Shown here: one piece after another, positions 7,929-16,756 of the stretch
Numbering within the stretch: position 1 is the stretch's first letter
How the letters are laid out: each line of letters starts with the position of its first letter
Source: Pseudohalocynthiibacter aestuariivivens
GTDB taxonomy: Bacteria; Pseudomonadota; Alphaproteobacteria; Rhodobacterales; Rhodobacteraceae
Reading direction: 5' to 3'
Length of the DNA stretch: 50,325 nt
Assembly: GCF_018457175.1 (NCBI RefSeq)
Contig: NZ_JAGFNU010000016.1
Span: 1-50,325 of the forward strand
Position numbers and translations under genes: made by a program
The notes under the pieces: model-generated
What the model saw: the letters and a program-made list of their open reading frames with translations, nothing else
Told to the model about the DNA's origin: nothing
Databases searched by the model: none

Positions 7929-8975
7929 ATGACCTCTGGCAAGAACGGCCTGACATACGCGGATGCGGGTGTCGACATTGATGCAGGGAATGCGCTTGTT
8001 GATCGGATCAAGCCAGCAGCAAAGCGGACGGCACGCGCAGGCGTGATGAGCGGGCTGGGTGGTTTTGGTGCGCTGTTTGATCTTAAGGCGGCAGGGTACA
8101 GCGACCCGATTTTGGTTGGTGCCACTGATGGCGTGGGCACCAAACTGCGGATTGCAATTGACACGGGCCGTTTTGAGACAATCGGGATCGACCTTGTCGC
8201 TATGTGCGTGAATGACCTTGTGTGTCAGGGGGCAGAGCCGCTTTTCTTTCTGGATTACTTTGCAACCGGTAAGCTGGAACTTGACGCAGCGACCACTATT
8301 ATCGAAGGCATTGCCGAGGGCTGCGCGCTGTCAGGCTGCGCGCTGATTGGCGGAGAGACGGCAGAGATGCCGGGCATGTATCACGATGGCGACTTTGACC
8401 TTGCCGGATTTGCCGTGGGCGCGATGGAACGTGGTGGCGATCTGCCCGCAGGCGTTGTTGAAGGCGATGTTTTGCTTGGTCTTGCCTCTGACGGAGTTCA
8501 TTCCAACGGGTATTCACTGGTACGTAAGGTCGTTGAGATTTCGGGCCTTGGGTGGGACGATGATTGCCCCTTTGCTGATGGCGCGCTTGGGGCTGCCTTG
8601 CTCGCACCAACACGGCTTTACGTGAAACAGGCGCTTGCAGCCGTGCGGGCAGGGGGAGTTCATGCGCTCGCCCATATTACTGGGGGCGGGTTGACTGAAA
8701 ATCTGCCACGGGTTCTGCCACAGGGGCTTGGCGCTGATCTAAACCTTAATGTCTGGGAGATCCCTCCTGTTTTCCGTTGGTTGGCGGAAACATCCGGAAT
8801 GGAGCAGGCTGAATTGTTGAAAACCTTCAATGCAGGCATTGGTATGGTTCTTTCAGTCGCCGAAGATCGCGCGGAAGAACTGAGTGCGTTGCTGAGCGCT
8901 GAGGGTGAGACGGTCTTCCGTCTCGGCCATGTCAGCGCAGGCGACGGCGTGCGTTACTCAGGCAAGCTTCTGTGA
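7929..8975 (+). CDS. purM: Phosphoribosylformylglycinamidine cyclo-ligase (AIR synthetase)
   Basis: A 348-residue PurM. It closes the imidazole ring of FGAM with ATP to make AIR in de novo purine synthesis. Family marks are all present: [12 protein letters not shown] at the start, the [20 protein letters not shown] substrate and ATP region, [43 protein letters not shown], and [16 protein letters not shown]. Length is normal. A GAAGGAG ribosome binding site precedes the ATG. The stop overlaps the purN start by four bases, so the pair is an operon with translational coupling. Confidence 0.98.
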   Translation: MTSGKNGLTYADAGVDIDAGNALVDRIKPAAKRTARAGVMSGLGGFGALFDLKAAGYSDPILVGATDGVGTKLRIAIDTGRFETIGIDLVAMCVNDLVCQGAEPLFFLDYFATGKLELDAATTIIEGIAEGCALSGCALIGGETAEMPGMYHDGDFDLAGFAVGAMERGGDLPAGVVEGDVLLGLASDGVHSNGYSLVRKVVEISGLGWDDDCPFADGALGAALLAPTRLYVKQALAAVRAGGVHALAHITGGGLTENLPRVLPQGLGADLNLNVWEIPPVFRWLAETSGMEQAELLKTFNAGIGMVLSVAEDRAEELSALLSAEGETVFRLGHVSAGDGVRYSGKLL

Positions 8976-9568
8976 ACAAAAGGATCGCGATACTTATTTC
9001 CGGCGGCGGCTCCAACATGGTGTCACTTGCCGAAAGCATGGTTGGTGACCATCCTGCGCGCCCCGTACTGGTTTTGTCGAATGACACCGAAGCGGGCGGC
9101 CTCGCAAAAGCCAGCGCTATGGGAATCGCGACGGCGGCAATTGACCACAAACCCTTTGGCGATGATCGCGCCGGGTTTGAGGCTTTGCTAAAGACAGAAC
9201 TTGAAAATGCAGATGCTGACCTGATTTGCCTTGCAGGGTTTATGCGAATCTTGACCGCAGAGTTTATTTCCCGTTGGGAAGGACGCATGCTGAATATTCA
9301 TCCGTCTTTGCTTCCTAAATATAAAGGATTGAATACCCATGCCCGCGCTTTGCGGGCGGGTGATAAGATGGCGGGATGCAGTGTGCACGAGGTGACTGCA
9401 GCATTGGACGATGGACCGATCCTGGGCCAAGCGCAGGTGCCGATTTTGCCGGGAGACACAGCCGATACATTGGCGGCCCGGGTGTTGCCGATGGAACACC
9501 GCCTGTACCCTGCTGTCCTGCGCCGCTTTGCTGCGGGTGACCGCACGCCAGTCTATCTGAAATCGTGA
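8972..9568 (+). CDS. purN: Phosphoribosylglycinamide formyltransferase
   Basis: A 198-residue PurN, which transfers the formyl group of 10-formyl-tetrahydrofolate to GAR, the third step of purine synthesis. It starts with [14 protein letters not shown] (phosphate-binding loop), has [12 protein letters not shown], then [20 protein letters not shown] with the catalytic Asn-His and folate site, and the [20 protein letters not shown] segment with the catalytic Asp. The start is a GTG overlapping the purM stop. Length fits the family. Confidence 0.97.
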   Translation: MNKRIAILISGGGSNMVSLAESMVGDHPARPVLVLSNDTEAGGLAKASAMGIATAAIDHKPFGDDRAGFEALLKTELENADADLICLAGFMRILTAEFISRWEGRMLNIHPSLLPKYKGLNTHARALRAGDKMAGCSVHEVTAALDDGPILGQAQVPILPGDTADTLAARVLPMEHRLYPAVLRRFAAGDRTPVYLKS

Positions 9569-9655
9569 AAAGCGCTGACCCTTTTCATTGCCCCGGATAT
9601 ATTTTAGAACAGGCGGGCACGCTAAGGCGACGAGAAGAAAAAGAAACGGGCCTGA

Positions 9656-10813
9656 ATGATCACTCTTACCACGACCGAAGAACTGGCAGCGTTCCGCGAA
9701 CGCGCCAAAGGCAAACCTTATGTCACGGTAGACACAGAGTTTTTGAGAGAGCGAACCTATTATTCCAAGCTCTGCCTCGTTCAGCTTGCCCTTCCAAGTG
9801 ATGCCATAGAAGATGCTGTTTTGCTTGACCCATTGGTTGATGGGTTGTCGCTGGAGCCGCTCTACGATCTGTTTCGCGACGAGAGCATTGTCAAAGTGTT
9901 TCACGCGGCACGGCAAGATCTGGAGATTTTCTTTATCGAAGGTGGCGTCTTTCCCAAGCCTCTGTTTGATACGCAGGTTGCGGCAATGGTTTGCGGCTTT
10001 GGCGAACAGGTCGGCTATGAAACGCTTGTACGAAAGATCTCGCGGCTACCTCTTGATAAGACATCGAGGTTTACTGATTGGTCACGTCGTCCGCTGACCG
10101 ATGCGCAAAAGACCTATGCTTTGGCAGATGTGACCCATCTGCGCGGTATTTATGAACACCTTTCCGCTGAGCTGGCAAAGACGGGCCGGCACGCGTGGGT
10201 CGAAGAAGAACTTGAGGTTTTGACGACACCGGCGACCTACATCGTCGAGCCGTCCGAGGCATGGCGGCGGGCAAAGACCCGGACGAATTCAGGTAAATTT
10301 TTGGCCGTGGTGCGCGAACTTGCAAAGTTCCGTGAAATCTATGCCCAAACCCGCAATATTCCCCGAAATCGGGTTTATAAAGACGACGCGATGCTTGAGC
10401 TTGCTTCGACCAAACCGGTAAACGAACAAGACCTGAGCAGATCACGCCTGCTTTTGCGCGAAGCGCGGCGCGGCGATATCGCAGAGGGTATCTTGAAAGC
10501 GGTCAAAGCTGGCCTTGAGACGGACCCTGCGAACTATCCGAAAGTTAAGAACGGGCAGGAAAAACTGCAGGTTAATCCCGCCCTGTCAGATCTTTTGCGT
10601 GTTCTCTTGAAAGCGAAGGCTGAAAACGTGGGGGTCGCGCAAAAACTTGTGGCGCCTGTTGCCGACCTTGATGTGATCGCTGCGGGCGGGCGTAACGTGC
10701 CCGCATTGCGCGGATGGCGGAACGAAGTTTTTGGCGCGGATGCGCTCAGGCTTTGCAACGGTGAAATTGCGCTGGCCGCCAAAGGCAACCAAGTTAAGAT
10801 CGTCACGCTTTAA
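9656..10813 (+). CDS. rnd: Ribonuclease D
   Basis: A 385-residue 3'-5' exoribonuclease that trims tRNA and other structured RNA 3' ends. The DEDDy nuclease motifs are visible: VTVDTEFLRE (Exo I, Asp and Glu), VKVFHAARQDLEIF (Exo II, Asp), and YALADVTHL (Exo III, Tyr and Asp). An HRDC domain follows at about residues 205-285 (ELAKFREIYAQTRNIPRNRV), and a second helical HRDC-like region fills the C-terminus. The gene starts about 90 bases after purN and converges with the lipoprotein gene, with only 8 bases between their stops. Confidence 0.95.
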   Translation: MITLTTTEELAAFRERAKGKPYVTVDTEFLRERTYYSKLCLVQLALPSDAIEDAVLLDPLVDGLSLEPLYDLFRDESIVKVFHAARQDLEIFFIEGGVFPKPLFDTQVAAMVCGFGEQVGYETLVRKISRLPLDKTSRFTDWSRRPLTDAQKTYALADVTHLRGIYEHLSAELAKTGRHAWVEEELEVLTTPATYIVEPSEAWRRAKTRTNSGKFLAVVRELAKFREIYAQTRNIPRNRVYKDDAMLELASTKPVNEQDLSRSRLLLREARRGDIAEGILKAVKAGLETDPANYPKVKNGQEKLQVNPALSDLLRVLLKAKAENVGVAQKLVAPVADLDVIAAGGRNVPALRGWRNEVFGADALRLCNGEIALAAKGNQVKIVTL

Positions 10814-10821
10814 TGGTTTGC

Positions 10822-11295
10822 TCAGCGGCGGCTGACAAGCGAGCTTTGAGCGCCCAAAACCTGAATTTGCTGGATAGTTTCAAGTTTCGAGTTCGAAATA
10901 AACTTCGCCACAACAATCTGACGCGATTGTGGGGTAGAAACAGGTTCACGCCCGTCTGGCGGTTCTGCTCTGAAAAAATAGGTTATGACCCCATCCACAG
11001 GGCGACCTTTATTTTGGGCAACCAATTGTGCGTTGTAGTAGCCCTGCGTTAACGCAAGACCGGTCGCACGAACAATTGCGCCACCGGGGGCCGGGTCAAT
11101 CCGTAGATCAGTGACTTCGGCAATCAGGTTGCCTTGCTCGATCGCAAGTTGCTGTGCCGGAGTAACGACTGCAGCCGCTTGCCGCCGTTCACCCTGTCCA
11201 AACCAGTTGAACGGGTTCATCCTTGATTCGCGTACTCTGGAACATCCGGAAAGCAAGATCGCTGAAACCAGAAGAATGGTAATGGGCTTTTTCAT
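10822..11295 (-). CDS. Small lipoprotein, conserved in Rhodobacteraceae, function unknown
   Basis: A 157-residue secreted lipoprotein. The N-terminus MKKPITILLVSAILLSGC is a type II signal peptide with lipobox LLSGC and lipidation at Cys18. The mature part has a VRESRMNPFNWFG stretch and then a single domain with TDLRIDPAPGGAIVRATGLA and a beta pattern. No Asp follows the lipid Cys, so outer-membrane sorting is expected. An AAAGGGA ribosome binding site supports the ATG at 11295, although the frame is open farther upstream. It is divergent from sufE. I do not recognise a function. Confidence 0.75.
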   Translation of the reverse strand: MKKPITILLVSAILLSGCSRVRESRMNPFNWFGQGERRQAAAVVTPAQQLAIEQGNLIAEVTDLRIDPAPGGAIVRATGLALTQGYYNAQLVAQNKGRPVDGVITYFFRAEPPDGREPVSTPQSRQIVVAKFISNSKLETIQQIQVLGAQSSLVSRR

Positions 11296-11424
11296 ATTCA
11301 CAGATCCCTTTTGCCTTGTCATGGGGTTAGCCCAAAGCGCAGCATTTGAAAAGGTATCTTGATGCCTCTGGACCTTTTCCCTTATCGCGCCTAGGTGAAT
11401 GAAAGACCAAAAGGGGAGCGAGCG

Positions 11425-11850
11425 GTGTCGACAGAAGCATTTACAGAGATTGCCGAGAATTTTGAATTTCTGGATGATTGGGAAGACCGGTATCGCTATG
11501 TCATAGAACTTGGCCGCGATATGGAGCCATTGGATGCTGCGTTTCAGGTGCCTGCGACAAAGGTCGATGGCTGTGCCAGCCAAGTCTGGATCATGCCTCA
11601 TCTCGAAGGGCAGGGTGCTGACGCGATCTTCAGGTTCAACGGCGATAGCGACGCGATGATCGTGCGCGGTCTGATTGCTGTTCTTGCGGCGCTGTACAAC
11701 GGGTTAACAGTGAAAGAGGTCATGCAGGTCGATGCGGCCGAAAGTCTTGGTCAGCTTGGGTTGAATGATCATCTTTCGGCACAACGTTCAAACGGGTTGC
11801 GTGCAATGGTTGAACGCATTCGCAAAATTGCGCAGTCAGAAATGGTCTGA
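11425..11850 (+). CDS. sufE: SufE-like sulfur acceptor protein
   Basis: A 141-residue SufE, which accepts persulfide sulfur from the desulfurase SufS and passes it to the SufBCD scaffold for Fe-S cluster assembly in the cytosol. The active-site motif is KVDGCASQVW with Cys50, close to its place in E. coli SufE. FEFLDDWEDRYRYVIELGR at the N-terminus and GLNDHLSAQRSNGL near the C-terminus are family features. I chose the GTG at 11425 because AAGGGGAG lies just upstream; an in-frame GTG at 11395 lacks one. No other suf genes are in the window. Confidence 0.93.
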   Translation: MSTEAFTEIAENFEFLDDWEDRYRYVIELGRDMEPLDAAFQVPATKVDGCASQVWIMPHLEGQGADAIFRFNGDSDAMIVRGLIAVLAALYNGLTVKEVMQVDAAESLGQLGLNDHLSAQRSNGLRAMVERIRKIAQSEMV

Positions 11851-11858
11851 CGCAGGCC

Positions 11859-12497
11859 TTAGGAAAGTGTCTTAAGGGTCGATTCCAGATCGCCGTAACC
11901 GGTAAAGCGGCGTTCATAGTCAAGCCCTAACCGTTCCGCGCATTCACGGGCTTTTTCGTCCAGAGCAGGAACATTGGTCTGTGCCTGATAAACCAGCTTT
12001 GTGTAGTTACCGAAATACATGTCCCGAAGCTCTGGATGTCTGTCCAGCCCCATGGGTTTCCAGACAAAGGCATCGAACTGACGCACCAGAAAATCCGTGA
12101 GGTAGAAAGCTGTAAATTCTTCATCCGCGATTTCGGAAAAAGCGTCATTTCCCTCAAAAAATGAATAACAATGCGGACCTTCGACCATTTCAACACCGAG
12201 TTCGGCGCATTTCGCCTGCAACAGGCCACCGGTGCCACAATCAGCGTAGACCACGAAAATTTGTTCATAGTCGTCGCGGTTCTTTAGAACGGCTTCTTCA
12301 ACGGCAGCCGGGATTTTATCCGGGTAAAGATGAAATTTCGCAGGAAGACAGGTCAGGTCCATGTGGTTCCAGCCGTTCGCGCGTTTTAAGGCCAATATCT
12401 CATGCGCGAGCGCCCCACAGGCCAGCAGCAAAACACGCCCGGTTTGCGCTGCACTTGCCAGCCCTTGCTCTGTCAGAATGTTATCGTCCAGTTTCAT
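11859..12497 (-). CDS. DUF1638 domain protein
   Basis: A 212-residue protein of the DUF1638 family. Visible features are VLLLACGALAHEILAL, LPAKFHLYPDKIPAAVEEA, VVYADCGTGGLL and EGPHCYSFFEG. Members are recurrently found with corrinoid proteins and methyltransferases, as here (corrinoid gene at 13130, bmt at 13951), so a role in cobalamin-dependent methyl transfer is an inference from context; the chemistry is not known. Cys residues in LACGAL, YADCGTG and PHCYSF are candidates for metal binding. The ATG overlaps the YbjQ-like gene stop by four bases, so the two are translationally coupled. Confidence 0.8.
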   Translation of the reverse strand: MKLDDNILTEQGLASAAQTGRVLLLACGALAHEILALKRANGWNHMDLTCLPAKFHLYPDKIPAAVEEAVLKNRDDYEQIFVVYADCGTGGLLQAKCAELGVEMVEGPHCYSFFEGNDAFSEIADEEFTAFYLTDFLVRQFDAFVWKPMGLDRHPELRDMYFGNYTKLVYQAQTNVPALDEKARECAERLGLDYERRFTGYGDLESTLKTLS

Positions 12498-12829
12498 TTC
12501 AGTTTAACTGCCGTTCCATAAAACACAACTTCTGACGCTGCTTGCTGTATCGTTGATGTTTGCATACGCACCCCGACAATCGCATCTGCGCCCAGTTCCC
12601 GGGCATTGGCAAGCATCCGGTCATAGGCCTCTTCGCGGGCCGCCGCGAGCAATTGATTGTACTCCCGCACTTCACCGCCAACCAGATTGCGAAGGCTTGC
12701 GATGATGTCTGACCCCAAATGTTTAGCACGCACAGTAGATCCTTTGACAAGGCCAAGCGCGCTCACAGTTTCGCGACCAAGAATAGCCTCTGTCGTTACG
12801 GCAAGGAATTCACTTTTCAATGCGGTCAT
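12494..12829 (-). CDS. YbjQ/UPF0145 family protein
   Basis: A 111-residue member of the YbjQ (UPF0145) family, often called putative heavy-metal-binding but without firm function. It has the E-x-L-A-V-T-T-E-x-I-x-G opening, the GGEVREYNQLLAAAREEAY helix and the LGADAIVGVRMQT strand followed by VVFYGTAVKL. GAGG lies 9 bases before the ATG at 12829, which I prefer over the in-frame ATG at 12838 that directly abuts it. It overlaps the membrane-protein gene upstream by about 20 bases and couples to the DUF1638 gene downstream. Confidence 0.82.
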   Translation of the reverse strand: MTALKSEFLAVTTEAILGRETVSALGLVKGSTVRAKHLGSDIIASLRNLVGGEVREYNQLLAAAREEAYDRMLANARELGADAIVGVRMQTSTIQQAASEVVFYGTAVKLK

Positions 12830-13028
12830 AGTGATCATCCTCTTTGTTCTTCATACGCTCTGCGATCACACGCCAGACGATATAGCCGATCAATGCGACC
12901 GGAAGAATTGCAACGAATCCGATCTGCGGGTTTTCCAGGGCGGCAACAAACAGCACGCCGAGCCAAATGGTCAGACCCGCCGCAACGATTACGCAGATAA
13001 TGATCAACACAAGTTTATCCAGCGGCAT
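12810..13028 (-). CDS. Small two-helix membrane protein, function unknown
   Basis: A 72-residue protein with two hydrophobic segments, about residues 5-29 (LVLIIICVIVAAGLTIWLGV) and 36-54 (IGFVAILPVALIGYIVWRV), and a charged tail rich in Lys, Glu and Asp. An inner-membrane hairpin is expected. It precedes and overlaps the YbjQ-family gene, so the two are probably cotranscribed. AGGGAGGG lies about 6 bases upstream of the ATG and supports the start. No domain is recognised. Confidence 0.65.
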   Translation of the reverse strand: MPLDKLVLIIICVIVAAGLTIWLGVLFVAALENPQIGFVAILPVALIGYIVWRVIAERMKNKEDDHYDRIEK

Positions 13029-13070
13029 TTTACCCTCCCTGTTCGACCTACAATGTGGGGCGCGCAGCAG

Positions 13071-13109
13071 AAAAAGAAAAGGCCCCGCATGCTGTTCGCA
13101 TCGGGGCCT
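13071..13109 (-). terminator. Rho-independent terminator after the corrinoid protein gene
   Basis: Read on the minus strand, AGGCCCCG pairs with CGGGGCCT around an inner ATGC/GCAT repeat, followed by TTTTCTTTTT. It lies about 20 bases after the corrinoid-protein stop and separates that gene from the membrane-protein/YbjQ/DUF1638 unit, although readthrough is possible. Confidence 0.85.
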
Positions 13110-13129
13110 CGAATTGCATTGTCAGAAAT

Positions 13130-13831
13130 TCAGCCCGCGGCCAGTTGATTGTGCTTGCGGTCCATGAATTCCTTGGCTGTCTCAACCGCGACGGCCGCGT
13201 CACGGCAGTATGCGTCTGCGCCAATGGCTTTGCCGAACTCTTCGTTTAGGGGTGCACCGCCAACCAGAACGATATAGTCGTCGCGCATACCTTTTTCGAC
13301 CAGCGTGTCGATCACCACTTTCATGTAAGGCATTGTGGTTGTCAGAAGGGCCGACATACCAAGGATATCAGGCTCTTCGGTTTCCAGTGCTTCAAGGTAT
13401 TTTTCGACCGAGTTGTTGATGCCCAGATCCTGAACTTCAAATCCTGCACCTTCCATCATCATACCAACAAGGTTTTTGCCGATATCGTGGATGTCGCCTT
13501 TAACAGTGCCAATAACCATTTTGCCAACACGTGGCGCGCCGGTTTCAGCCAGCAGTGGTTTCAGGATCGACATGCCGGATTTCATAGCGTTTGCAGCCAG
13601 CAGAACCTCAGGCACAAAAAGAATTCCGTCACGGAAATCTTTGCCGACGATTGTCATGCCCGCAACAAGAGCCTCTGTCAGAACGCGGTAAGGTGCCCAT
13701 CCGCGGCCAAGCAAGATATTGACGCCTTCGTCAATCTCTTCCTTCATGCCGTCGTAAAGATCGTCATGCATTTGCAGTGTAAGTTCGTCATCGGGCAATT
13801 CCGAAAGGATGATGTCGTCTTCTTCGTCCAT
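13130..13831 (-). CDS. Corrinoid (B12-binding) protein of a split methionine synthase-type system
   Basis: A 233-residue two-domain corrinoid protein. Residues about 20-105 form the helical cap domain of methionine synthase-type proteins (VPEVLLAANAMKSGMSILKP). Residues about 110-225 are the Rossmann-like B12 domain, with GDIHDIGKNLV (D-x-H-x-x-G, whose His is the lower cobalt ligand), then DILGMSALLTTTMPYM and VLVGGAPLNEEF. It corresponds to the cobalamin module of MetH as a free protein. With the homocysteine methyltransferase upstream it fits the multi-subunit MetH of Rhodobacteraceae; the methyl-tetrahydrofolate domain is not in the window. It could instead serve another methyl donor, so the substrate assignment is inference. 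Confidence 0.88.
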   Translation of the reverse strand: MDEEDDIILSELPDDELTLQMHDDLYDGMKEEIDEGVNILLGRGWAPYRVLTEALVAGMTIVGKDFRDGILFVPEVLLAANAMKSGMSILKPLLAETGAPRVGKMVIGTVKGDIHDIGKNLVGMMMEGAGFEVQDLGINNSVEKYLEALETEEPDILGMSALLTTTMPYMKVVIDTLVEKGMRDDYIVLVGGAPLNEEFGKAIGADAYCRDAAVAVETAKEFMDRKHNQLAAG

Positions 13832-13950
13832 AGGTAGCTTCCCTGAATCAGGCGCCGTGCGCGTAAGTCTTATACATTAAATCGTTGAAATGTGTCCTAA
13901 GCACTTGGCGGATTGCGACATTGCCAGAGCTTGAACCGACCTGTGCGCCT

Positions 13951-14964
13951 TCAGGCGCGCCTGCTGCGGCGCGTCACCCGTGGTTTTGGCGCGTCATCAT
14001 CCGTTCCGTCCGAAGCAGAAGAGAAGCCACCCAATGCGTCGGTAATTCGCTCCAACGATGGTCTTGGGCCTTTTTCCTGGCTTTCCAGTGCGTTGCGCAT
14101 ACTGCGCAGATGTTCTGTCGTCGTGCCGCAACATCCACCGATAATCGTTGCACCGCAATCCCGTGCCAAAATAGCATAATCCGCCATGAGGTCGGGTGTG
14201 CCGTCATAGTGGATATGGCCATCAACGTATTTTGGAATGCCGGCATTTCCTTTAGCAATCACCGGGGTTTCTGTGCCTTGTGCAACGAACCCAAGCACGG
14301 TCCGCAGCAAATCAGAGGCCCCCACACCGCAGTTTGCACCGAAGGCAAGCGGACCATTCTCAAGTTTGTTCACCATATCGACCATATCGGCAGAAGTGAC
14401 ACCCATCATGGTGCGGCCAGCGGTGTCAAAGCTCATGGTGCCACACCAGTGCATTCCCGCAAGTGCAAAGGCTTTTGCCGCTGCTTTATATTCGTCAGAC
14501 GAAGACATGGTTTCAGCCCACAGAATGTCGGCACCGCCATCCTTAAGGGCCTCGGCCTGTTCGTGAAACATTTCGACAGCGTCATCGAACGTAAGAGACC
14601 CCATTGGAACCATGATTTCGCCGGTGGGGCCCACCGAACCTGCAACAATAACCGGACGCCCAGCCGTGTCTGCGACATCGCGTGCGATTTCGACAGCGGC
14701 GCGATTAAGCTCTGCAACGCGGTTCTGTGCGTCGTGTAGTTTCAGCCTGGAGGCATTTCCGCCAAACGTATTTGTCAGAAAAAGATCGCTGCCTGCATCA
14801 ACGGCACCCTTGTAGAGCGCGTGTATCTTCTTGGGTTCATCAACATTCCACATCTCAGGTGCGTCCCCGGAAGACAGACCCATATTGAACAGGGTTGTTC
14901 CGGTAGCGCCGTCTGCCAATATCCAGTCCCGGTTCTCAAGCATATCTTTAAGGGCGTTTGTCAT
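13951..14964 (-). CDS. bmt: Homocysteine S-methyltransferase (annotated in relatives as betaine-homocysteine methyltransferase)
   Basis: A 337-residue TIM-barrel homocysteine S-methyltransferase. The N-terminus ILADGATGTTLFNMGL and LFLTNTFGGN are the homocysteine-site segments. The zinc ligands are visible as FGANCGVG (first Cys) and IIGGCCGTTTEHL (two adjacent Cys). This is the MetH homocysteine domain as a separate polypeptide. The corrinoid protein 119 bases downstream suggests the methyl group comes from methylcobalamin rather than directly from betaine. The last about 40 residues are charged and probably disordered (ending RVTRRSRRA). AGGAAG lies just upstream of the ATG. Confidence 0.9.
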   Translation of the reverse strand: MTNALKDMLENRDWILADGATGTTLFNMGLSSGDAPEMWNVDEPKKIHALYKGAVDAGSDLFLTNTFGGNASRLKLHDAQNRVAELNRAAVEIARDVADTAGRPVIVAGSVGPTGEIMVPMGSLTFDDAVEMFHEQAEALKDGGADILWAETMSSSDEYKAAAKAFALAGMHWCGTMSFDTAGRTMMGVTSADMVDMVNKLENGPLAFGANCGVGASDLLRTVLGFVAQGTETPVIAKGNAGIPKYVDGHIHYDGTPDLMADYAILARDCGATIIGGCCGTTTEHLRSMRNALESQEKGPRPSLERITDALGGFSSASDGTDDDAPKPRVTRRSRRA

Positions 14965-15200
14965 GACGTTGGCTTCCTGTTTTAATGCTTCTCATATAGT
15001 CGCAGATGCTATCGGCGGCAATGCCACGTGGGTGTCGGCAGGGCAATTGTTTATTGCTCATAATGATGATGAGGCGGACACACGCCGTCAATCGGGACGC
15101 GGGGTGCAGCGAGTTGTCACATGTTTGTCAAAAAAATATATTGAGACGGTTTCGGTCAGAATACTTTGGGGGCCATACGAATAATCGGCCGACTCGGAAC

Positions 15201-15236
15201 AAAAAAAAACGCGCAGTCCAAATAGGATGCGCGTCT
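15201..15236 (-). terminator. Rho-independent terminator after the DUF1476 gene
   Basis: Read on the minus strand, ACGCGCA (15234-15228) and TGCGCGT (15215-15209) form a 7-bp stem around a 12-base loop, followed by nine Ts (A-run at 15201-15209). It lies about 35 bases after the DUF1476 stop codon. Confidence 0.85.
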
Positions 15237-15271
15237 TTTACATTAGCAAAGTTTAGTAACTTGCTGTTAAT

Positions 15272-15586
15272 TCATACTTCTTTCATGATTTCTGTTTTGG
15301 CAATAACACGAAGCTCGGCCATCTTGGCACGAATAGTGTCTGGGTCGGATTTGTCGCCAAGATCTGCAGCAACCTTGCGCACTACATCTTCATGGCCAGC
15401 TTCTTCGAAATCTGCCACAACAACAGTTTTCGCATATTTATCAGCTTCTTCCCCGGTTTTTCCAAGCAGCCCGGCCGCCCAAAGGCCCAGCAATTTGTTG
15501 CAACGTGCATCAGCCTTGAATTTCATTTCCTCGTCGTGGGCATATTTGCTTTCAAAGGCGTGTTCGCGATCGTCAAAGGTGGTCAT
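15272..15586 (-). CDS. DUF1476 protein, alphaproteobacterial F1-ATPase inhibitor (zeta subunit)
   Basis: A 104-residue helical protein matching DUF1476, the family of the zeta subunit that inhibits ATP hydrolysis by F1-ATPase in Paracoccus and relatives. The characteristic opening is TTFDDREHAFESKYAHDEEM with KFKADARCNKLLGLWAAGLLG, and a late helix reads AKMAELRVIAKTEIM. The N-terminal helix is the inhibitory part. The frame is open upstream, but GAGGAC just before the ATG at 15586 sets the start. It is divergent from purC and ends at its own terminator. Confidence 0.9.
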   Translation of the reverse strand: MTTFDDREHAFESKYAHDEEMKFKADARCNKLLGLWAAGLLGKTGEEADKYAKTVVVADFEEAGHEDVVRKVAADLGDKSDPDTIRAKMAELRVIAKTEIMKEV

Positions 15587-15744
15587 AGCTGTCCTCACAC
15601 AGTATCGTTTAGCGTTATTAATAGATATGACTGTCTGCGCGCCTTCCTGCAAGGGGGTGTGCGTTCTTGCGACAAAGACGCCCATGCCGTATAGGGCGCT
15701 CATCTGATCGGGGACTCATCCCCTGCATTCGCGTTGGAGATTCA

Positions 15745-16506
15745 ATGGCACGTCGCAAAATGATCTACGAAGGCAAAGCCAAAATTCTTTATGAAGGGCC
15801 GGAGCCGGGTACGTTTGTCCAGTATTTCAAGGACGACGCCACTGCGTTTAACGCTCAGAAAAAGGATGTGATCGACGGTAAAGGTGTGTTGAACAACCGT
15901 CTCTCAGAATTCTTTATGAAGGGTCTGACCAATATTGGAATCCCGACGCATTTTCTGAAACGCCTGAATATGCGCGAACAACTGATCAGGTCTGCGGAAA
16001 TTGTTCCGCTAGAGGTGATCGTGCGCAATTTTGCGGCGGGTACGATGTCAAATCGCCTGGGAATCGAAGAAGGCACGCCACTGCCGCGTCCGATTGTGGA
16101 ATTCAGCTACAAGGATGACGCGCTTGGTGATCCGCTGGTCACCGAGGAATATATCATCGCGTTTGGATGGGCCAGCCAGCAGGATCTTGATGATATTATT
16201 GCGCTGGCACTTCGTGTGAACGATTTTATGTCAGGCGTTATGTATGGTGTCGGTATCAAGCTGGTGGATTTCAAAATCGAAGTTGGCCGTGTCTGGGACA
16301 ACGATTTTATGCGCTTGATCATTGCAGACGAAATCAGCCCGGACAGTTGCCGTCTTTGGGACATGGAAACAGGCCGGAAGCTCGACAAAGATGTTTTTCG
16401 CCGTGATCTAGGCAATCTGGCCGATGCCTATACCGAGGTTGCGCGTCGTTTGGGGGTGCTGCCCTCTAACGTAACGCACACCCCAAAACCAACCATCATC
16501 AATTGA
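15745..16506 (+). CDS. purC: Phosphoribosylaminoimidazole-succinocarboxamide synthase (SAICAR synthetase)
   Basis: A 253-residue PurC, joining CAIR and aspartate with ATP. Family marks are [68 protein letters not shown] and [16 protein letters not shown]. The ATG at 15745 gives the normal N-terminus although the frame is open upstream. It is followed by purS after 10 bases and purQ, a common alphaproteobacterial order that brings the SAICAR and FGAM steps under one promoter. Confidence 0.98.
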   Translation: MARRKMIYEGKAKILYEGPEPGTFVQYFKDDATAFNAQKKDVIDGKGVLNNRLSEFFMKGLTNIGIPTHFLKRLNMREQLIRSAEIVPLEVIVRNFAAGTMSNRLGIEEGTPLPRPIVEFSYKDDALGDPLVTEEYIIAFGWASQQDLDDIIALALRVNDFMSGVMYGVGIKLVDFKIEVGRVWDNDFMRLIIADEISPDSCRLWDMETGRKLDKDVFRRDLGNLADAYTEVARRLGVLPSNVTHTPKPTIIN

Positions 16507-16516
16507 GGATAGCCCG

Positions 16517-16756
16517 ATGAAAGCCCGTGTTCATGTCATGCTTAAAAATGGTGTTCTGGACCCGCAAGGAGAAGCTGTGCGCCATGCCCTTGGTACCCTT
16601 GGTTTCGAAGGGGTTGAAGCTGTACGGCAAGGGAAGGTAATAGAGCTTGACCTTGCCGAAACTGACAAGGCAAAGGCAGAAGCTTCGGTTGCCAAAATGT
16701 GCGAAAAGCTGCTCGCAAATACGGTAATAGAAAGCTATTCGGTGGAGATCGCCTGA
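16517..16756 (+). CDS. purS: FGAM synthase PurS subunit
   Basis: A 79-residue PurS, the small subunit that bridges PurL and PurQ and helps channel ammonia during FGAM synthesis. The family signature is visible: [20 protein letters not shown] and [18 protein letters not shown]. Its stop overlaps the purQ ATG by one base, so the two are translated together. The large subunit gene purL is not in the window. Confidence 0.97.
   Translation: MKARVHVMLKNGVLDPQGEAVRHALGTLGFEGVEAVRQGKVIELDLAETDKAKAEASVAKMCEKLLANTVIESYSVEIA

Noticed and set aside
13910-13990. GC-rich inverted repeats near the bmt stop codon as a terminator
   Set aside because: Stems are short and no T-run follows on the minus strand, so bmt and the corrinoid gene may be cotranscribed.
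14948-15061. A 37-codon minus-strand frame upstream of and overlapping the start of bmt, possible leader peptide
   Set aside because: No ribosome binding site before its ATG and no run of Met or regulatory codons. I also found no match to known SAM or SAH riboswitch cores here.
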